Below are positions 61,101 through 64,000 of a DNA stretch of 64,000 nt, piece after piece. The stretch's first letter is position 1. The number at the start of each line of letters is the position of its first letter. Source of the stretch: CAYNKA01 sp964397655 (GTDB taxonomy: Bacteria; Spirochaetota; Spirochaetia; DTKZ01); the NCBI GenBank assembly GCA_964397655.1, contig CAYNKA010000002.1:1-64000 (forward strand). The letters are read 5' to 3'. The notes below the pieces were generated by a model that made no database searches, was not told the origin of the DNA, and was given only the letters and a program-made list of their open reading frames with translations. The position numbers and the translations under genes were made by a program.

Positions 61101-62621
61101 CCGAACGTCGAACTGGTGCAGATCGTGAGTTTCGGCTGCGGCCACGACGCCATCATCTCGGACGAGATGTCGAGGATACTCAAGGAAACCTCGGACAAGG
61201 AACTCCTCGTCCTCAAGCTCGACGAGGGCGAGGCGAAGGGTCCGCTCAACATCAGGATCAAGTCATTCATCGAGACCGTGCGGGCGAAACGGGAGCGCAG
61301 GCTCCAGCTCAACAAGGACTACCGCTACGGAGCCATGAAGGATCCCTTCCCCGTCAAGTTCAGCCGGCAGGACAGGAAAACGAAGACGATCTTCATCCCG
61401 AACCTCTCCCCCGCTTTCTCGTATGTTTCGGCGAAGCTCCTCGAAAAGAAGGGTTACAAGACCAAGGTCATGCAGATCGCGACCAAACGGGCGATAGCCC
61501 TCGGGAAGCAATACGTCCACAACGATATCTGCTTTCCCGCCCAGGTGAACATCGGGGAAATCCTCGCCGAACTCGAATCGGAGGAGACCAGACCCGACGC
61601 GGTCGCCGCCGGGCTCGCCAAGAACTGCGAGGCCTGCAGGGCAGGCCATTACGCGGCGCTCTGCAGGAAGGCCCTGGACGAGGCCGGATATCCCGAAGTC
61701 CCCATCATCACCACGGGCTCGGACGGAAAGAACATGCATCCCGGATTCCGCTTCGGCCTCGACACGAAGGTCAAACTGCTGTGGGGCCTCAAGATCGCCG
61801 ACGCCCTCGAGGCGATGAGGCGAAGGATCAGGCCCTACGAAAAGGTCGCAGGCGAAACCGACAGGATCTTCAACCATCATCTCGCCAGGATCACCGAGTT
61901 CCTCCTCCAGGGGACGAGAAAGGCCCTGGCGGGCCTCGACGACGCGATCGACACGTTCAACGCGATCCCCATCGTGCGGGGTCCGAGGAAGCCGCGGGTC
62001 GGCGTCGTGGGCGAGATCCTCATGAACTACCATCCGAGCGCGAACGGCTACATAGAGGAATACCTCGAGAAGCACGGCATGGAAATCGCGCTGCCCGGCA
62101 TGACGGACTTCTTCCGGAAGGAAAACGTCGCCGACAAGCAGATGTCCATACGCGGGTTGCATCCCTTCCCGTTCCTCCACGGACTCAGGTCCGACGTTCT
62201 GGAGGCGGTGTTCACCCGTGTGCACAACCGGGTGTCGAGACGCCTGGAAAGGTTCCGGTTCGCTGAAGACCCCTACTCGATCAAGGAGATCTCGAGGAAC
62301 ATGACCGGGATCATAGACCAGTCCTTCCACATCGGCGAAGGCTGGCTCATGCCGGGAGAGATCGTCCAGATGGCGAAGCACGGGGTCAACTCCTTCGTGA
62401 TCCTCAATCCCTTCGGCTGCATGCCGAACCATATCACGGGGCGGGGGATGATCAAGACGCTCAAGAAGCTCTATCCGCACATTCAGATCCTTTCCCTGGA
62501 TTACGATCCCGATACGAGCTTCGCGAACATCGAGAACCGCCTGCAGATGCTCATCATCACGGCGCGCGAACTCGAAGGCAAGGTCTTCCCGAGGGTGACG
62601 CCGGCGACCGTCAGGCGATGA
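58182..62621 (+). CDS. 2-hydroxyacyl-CoA dehydratase activase (BadF/BcrA-type), two ATPase domains
   Basis: 1479 residues. Two ASKHA ATPase domains are seen: G-I-D-V-G-S-T-T-V-K (about residue 8) with C-A-G-G-T-G-A-F near 135, and G-I-D-A-G-S-T-T-S-K (about 340) with C-S-A-G-C-G-S-F near 465. The cysteines bind the bridging 4Fe-4S cluster. A C-terminal region with V-C-P-F-C-S-N-S-C near 632, a DUF2229-like segment from about 716, and C-E-A-C-R-A-G near 1149 may carry further clusters. The enzyme drives low-potential electron transfer to 2-hydroxyacyl-CoA dehydratases or benzoyl-CoA reductases, but no such dehydratase subunits are in the window. Confidence 0.93.
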   Translation: MSSTTAYLGIDVGSTTVKAVAADAATGEVFFSTYLRHNAEQARTVYGILSRIHELHPECRFEVAVCGSGGYDIAESIGAHFIQEVVANSLAVKEFYPETSVAIELGGQDAKVIFFRKEEATGRLVASDMRMNGSCAGGTGAFIDQVAELLHVKIEDFDSLAASGRRVYEISGRCGVFAKTDIQPLLNQGVSKADIAISAFHAIAKQTIGGLAQGMEITSPVIFEGGPLTFNPVLIKVFKERLNLTEAGVIVPEKPELIVAHGAALSISVMFKNKPCAYDREKSLKALQDLQTKRTALLETGEAPFFESEEERKDFERKHAFALFRPKEYSAGTVLPVYLGIDAGSTTSKFVLMDEDEELVNSFYANNRGEPLAVIREGLVKMRDTYRAQGVELIIRAAGVTGYGEILFAKAFGADYHTVETVAHAEAARKIAPDVSFILDIGGQDMKAIRIQGGIVTAITLNEACSAGCGSFLETYASSLGIPVDQIATLAFRSKNPSKLGSRCTVFMNSSIITEQKNGRTVEDILAGLCRSIIENVFTKVVRIPNMRMLGDKVLVQGGTFRNDAVFRALQVHTGRDVVRPPHPGLMGAIGIALLTKKHVARKTKNKKPYESTFIRMDELENFGYEKHPGVVCPFCSNSCNRTVVEFRNGTRYVTGNRCERGEILGDASDPEVKKVLAETTRRMQSVPDLVKRHGQMLSADYKPRILAERRNIRLGIPRVLEFWESLPYWKSLFTALGFDVVLSRKSSYAIFEKGLKGVPSDTVCFPAKLGHGHVQDLVEQGVDRIFWPMMIRLPKANWSAQGYDMCPVVQGYPMVVEKSDEPLARHGIPMDHPTFHWYNRRLKHDQTVAYVNRVFGIPRTLVRKAIEEAEMALSRFNNMLILESEKVLAEYSSQSVSRNPEKFAVIVAGRPYHSDDLVNHGLTHLFTSQGIPVLALQFLPDLHIGDLKTARIETFNPYHTRMIEAALFASRNPNVELVQIVSFGCGHDAIISDEMSRILKETSDKELLVLKLDEGEAKGPLNIRIKSFIETVRAKRERRLQLNKDYRYGAMKDPFPVKFSRQDRKTKTIFIPNLSPAFSYVSAKLLEKKGYKTKVMQIATKRAIALGKQYVHNDICFPAQVNIGEILAELESEETRPDAVAAGLAKNCEACRAGHYAALCRKALDEAGYPEVPIITTGSDGKNMHPGFRFGLDTKVKLLWGLKIADALEAMRRRIRPYEKVAGETDRIFNHHLARITEFLLQGTRKALAGLDDAIDTFNAIPIVRGPRKPRVGVVGEILMNYHPSANGYIEEYLEKHGMEIALPGMTDFFRKENVADKQMSIRGLHPFPFLHGLRSDVLEAVFTRVHNRVSRRLERFRFAEDPYSIKEISRNMTGIIDQSFHIGEGWLMPGEIVQMAKHGVNSFVILNPFGCMPNHITGRGMIKTLKKLYPHIQILSLDYDPDTSFANIENRLQMLIITARELEGKVFPRVTPATVRR

Positions 62622-63460
62622 TCGTCAGCGCGAGCCGAAGGACCGACGTTCCCGCTTTCTTCTTCCCGGATTTCCTGGACGCGATGAGACGCGGCTTCGT
62701 CGACGTGAGAAATCCATTCGACGCCCGGCGGATTCGCAGGGTCTCCCTGAAACCGGAAGACGTAGACGTCGTCGTCTTCTGGACGAAGAATCCGATTCCC
62801 ATGGAAGGCAGGTTCGCAGAATTCCAGGCTTTCGGCATCCCCTGCCTCGTGCTCTTCACCCTCACGCCCTACGGAGCCGACCTTGAACCCGGAGTTCCCG
62901 GAAAGGAGGAGGTCATCGAGGCCTTCTTCCGTCTCTCGGACCGGCTCGGACCCGAAAGGGTGAGCTGGCGATACGATCCCGTAGTCATCGCGGACGGCAT
63001 GGACGAAGGCTGGCACCTCTCCAGGTTCGGCCATCTCGCGCGGAGGCTGGAAGGAAGGACCGGGCGGTGCATCACGAGCTTCGTTTCGCCCTACTCCTCG
63101 ATAAAGAGGAACCTCGGCCGAATCGGTTGGCGGGAGCCGGATCCGGTCGAGCGAAGACGCCTCCTTGACGGTTTGGCGGATCTGGCGGAGGCCCGCGGAA
63201 TGGAATTCCGGACCTGCGCGGAGGAACCGTCCGGGCCGCCGGAGCCCGGAGAACGGGAATTCCGGGACCTGCGGGGGGCCTGCCTGGACCCGGACCTTCT
63301 TTCCCGGATCGCCGGGAGGGAACTCGGGCTGTCCCGGGATCCCTTCCAGAGGAAGAACTGCCTCTGCGCGAAAAGCGTGGACGTCGGAACCTACGGCTCC
63401 TGCAGGGCCGGCTGTCTCTACTGCTATGCGGGCGGTGCCGGCCGGCGAGGGGTTCAATAG
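62618..63460 (+). CDS. DUF1848 protein, possible Fe-S enzyme
   Basis: 280 residues, ATGA-coupled to the activase. The start S-A-S-R-R-T-D-V-P-A-F and the segment F-W-T-K-N-P are DUF1848 hallmarks. Near the C-terminus, C-L-C-A-K-S and C-R-A-G-C-L-Y-C-Y-A resemble Fe-S cluster ligands, close to the spacing of radical SAM proteins. Function is unknown. Confidence 0.85.
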   Translation: MIVSASRRTDVPAFFFPDFLDAMRRGFVDVRNPFDARRIRRVSLKPEDVDVVVFWTKNPIPMEGRFAEFQAFGIPCLVLFTLTPYGADLEPGVPGKEEVIEAFFRLSDRLGPERVSWRYDPVVIADGMDEGWHLSRFGHLARRLEGRTGRCITSFVSPYSSIKRNLGRIGWREPDPVERRRLLDGLADLAEARGMEFRTCAEEPSGPPEPGEREFRDLRGACLDPDLLSRIAGRELGLSRDPFQRKNCLCAKSVDVGTYGSCRAGCLYCYAGGAGRRGVQ

Positions 63461-63550
63461 TTCCGTAAAAGCCGCCCAAAAGCGGGGAATTTCCCGTTTC
63501 TCCGCCCAGATTTATCCGATTTCTTCCGATATAATAATAATACAAGATTT

Positions 63551-64000
63551 ATGCGTTCCTACACCTTATCGAAACAGTATCGGGAATTCTCCGCGAGATT
63601 CTCCGAGAAGCAGGGCGCGCTGAAAAAAGTCCCTTCCGGGATCCTGGCGCGAACCTGCAGGAAGATCAAGAACGCGGCGGGATTCGCCGGGTTCCTCGAA
63701 ATTTCGGACATGGCCCAGGTCCTCGAGTACGGGTTCGCCAACGCGGCGAAGACCGCGAAAAAGGACGAAAAGGCGTTCCGCTTCCTCCTCATCAAGGCCT
63801 ATCGTCTGCTTCTCAAGACCATGCCGAAGCCCCCGGGGAAGATCCCCAAGGCCTTCAAGGAGCTGTTCGCGCGGCTCAAGCCGAAGCTGCCCGGGGAATG
63901 GAGAATCCAGCGCGACGTGGACAGGCTCCTCGTGACGAACGACGTCTGCAGGATCCCGCGCAAGTTCTACGAAGAGGCACTGGACCGTGACCTTCACCTG
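63551..64000 (+). CDS. Partial gene of unknown function, 3' end outside window
   Basis: 150 codons open from the ATG at 63551 to the end of the window. Basic, helical (A-K-T-A-K-K-D-E-K-A-F-R-F-L-L-I-K-A-Y near residues 76-94; P-K-P-P-G-K-I-P-K after it). No recognised domain. A TATAAT at 63530-63535 predicts a leader of about nine bases and no ribosome site is present. The open frame and the codon use like the neighbours support it as a gene. Confidence 0.65.
   Translation, partial: MRSYTLSKQYREFSARFSEKQGALKKVPSGILARTCRKIKNAAGFAGFLEISDMAQVLEYGFANAAKTAKKDEKAFRFLLIKAYRLLLKTMPKPPGKIPKAFKELFARLKPKLPGEWRIQRDVDRLLVTNDVCRIPRKFYEEALDRDLHL

Noticed and set aside
58326..61145. 939-codon open frame on the minus strand
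   Set aside because: Antisense to the activase; long antisense frames are expected in GC-rich genes. It lacks motifs.
1..64000. Mobile elements, prophage, CRISPR array or integrase
   Set aside because: No transposase, integrase, direct-repeat array or phage gene was found in any frame.

Overview
The window looks like a chromosomal segment of an anaerobic spirochaete (Spirochaetota, Treponema/Spirochaeta-like, GC rich). This is an inference from gene content, not from a marker gene. It rests on a MoxR/DUF58/BatA-BatB-BatDE operon, tandem DUF115 (Maf-like) proteins beside a very acidic scaffold-like protein, a DUF4340/GldG-type ABC operon, a BadF-type 2-hydroxyacyl-CoA dehydratase activase, an oxygen-sensitive indolepyruvate oxidoreductase, and a tripartite tricarboxylate (TTT) transporter. 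I saw no rRNA, tRNA, CRISPR array, insertion sequence, prophage or integration scar. Coding density is very high, with many ATGA overlaps and several tail-to-tail gene overlaps.

Layout. 0-5.6 kb: 3' part of a U32 peptidase, a YkgJ-type cysteine-cluster protein and an SrkA-like kinase, then DUF1015, a secreted two-domain protein and a short FtsB/DivIC-like membrane protein. 5.8-12.0 kb: a four-gene operon of acidic scaffold, GAF-like protein and two DUF115 proteins, a candidate flagellin-modification module. 12.0-14.2 kb: an orphan Memo-like protein and a membrane sensor with a GGDEF-like tail. 14.2-20.3 kb (minus strand): SDR, RNase Z, and a GldA/GldF/GldG/DUF4340 ABC cluster. 20.4-25.7 kb: iorA-iorB-paaK-paaK-ACT, an arylacetate/arylpyruvate module. 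25.8-26.2 kb: a lone receiver protein. 26.2-34.7 kb: an amidohydrolase divergent from an M24-tctC-tctB-tctA-LarA-like-UroD-like catabolic operon.

34.8-39.4 kb: an M28-like membrane protein, DNA polymerase IV and an OmpA-family protein. 39.5-44.7 kb: a degenerate DEAD-box protein with a DbpA RNA-binding tail, a membrane protein, an MBL hydrolase, a small protein with a sequestered ribosome site, DksA/TraR, IF-1 and Smr. 44.7-53.2 kb (minus): argJ-moxR-DUF58-bat operon. 53.4-54.1 kb: an RRM protein with a long leader and a good terminator. 54.2-58.1 kb: thiBPQ under a TPP riboswitch. 58.2-64.0 kb: a 1479-residue dehydratase activase, DUF1848, and a partial unknown gene.

Regulatory signals are readable. 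Several promoters have TTGNNN-16/18-TANNNT form. At least five genes have a start codon only about 0-10 bases after the predicted transcription start and no Shine-Dalgarno, which suggests leaderless or near-leaderless mRNAs. Inverted repeats overlap the iorA, rnz and dbpA-like promoters, and hairpins sequester the ribosome sites of thiB and the gene at 43054-43449. The most novel-looking pieces are the M24/TTT/LarA-like/UroD-like operon, the pseudo-helicase, the ferredoxin-less indolepyruvate oxidoreductase, and the acidic scaffold/DUF115 operon.
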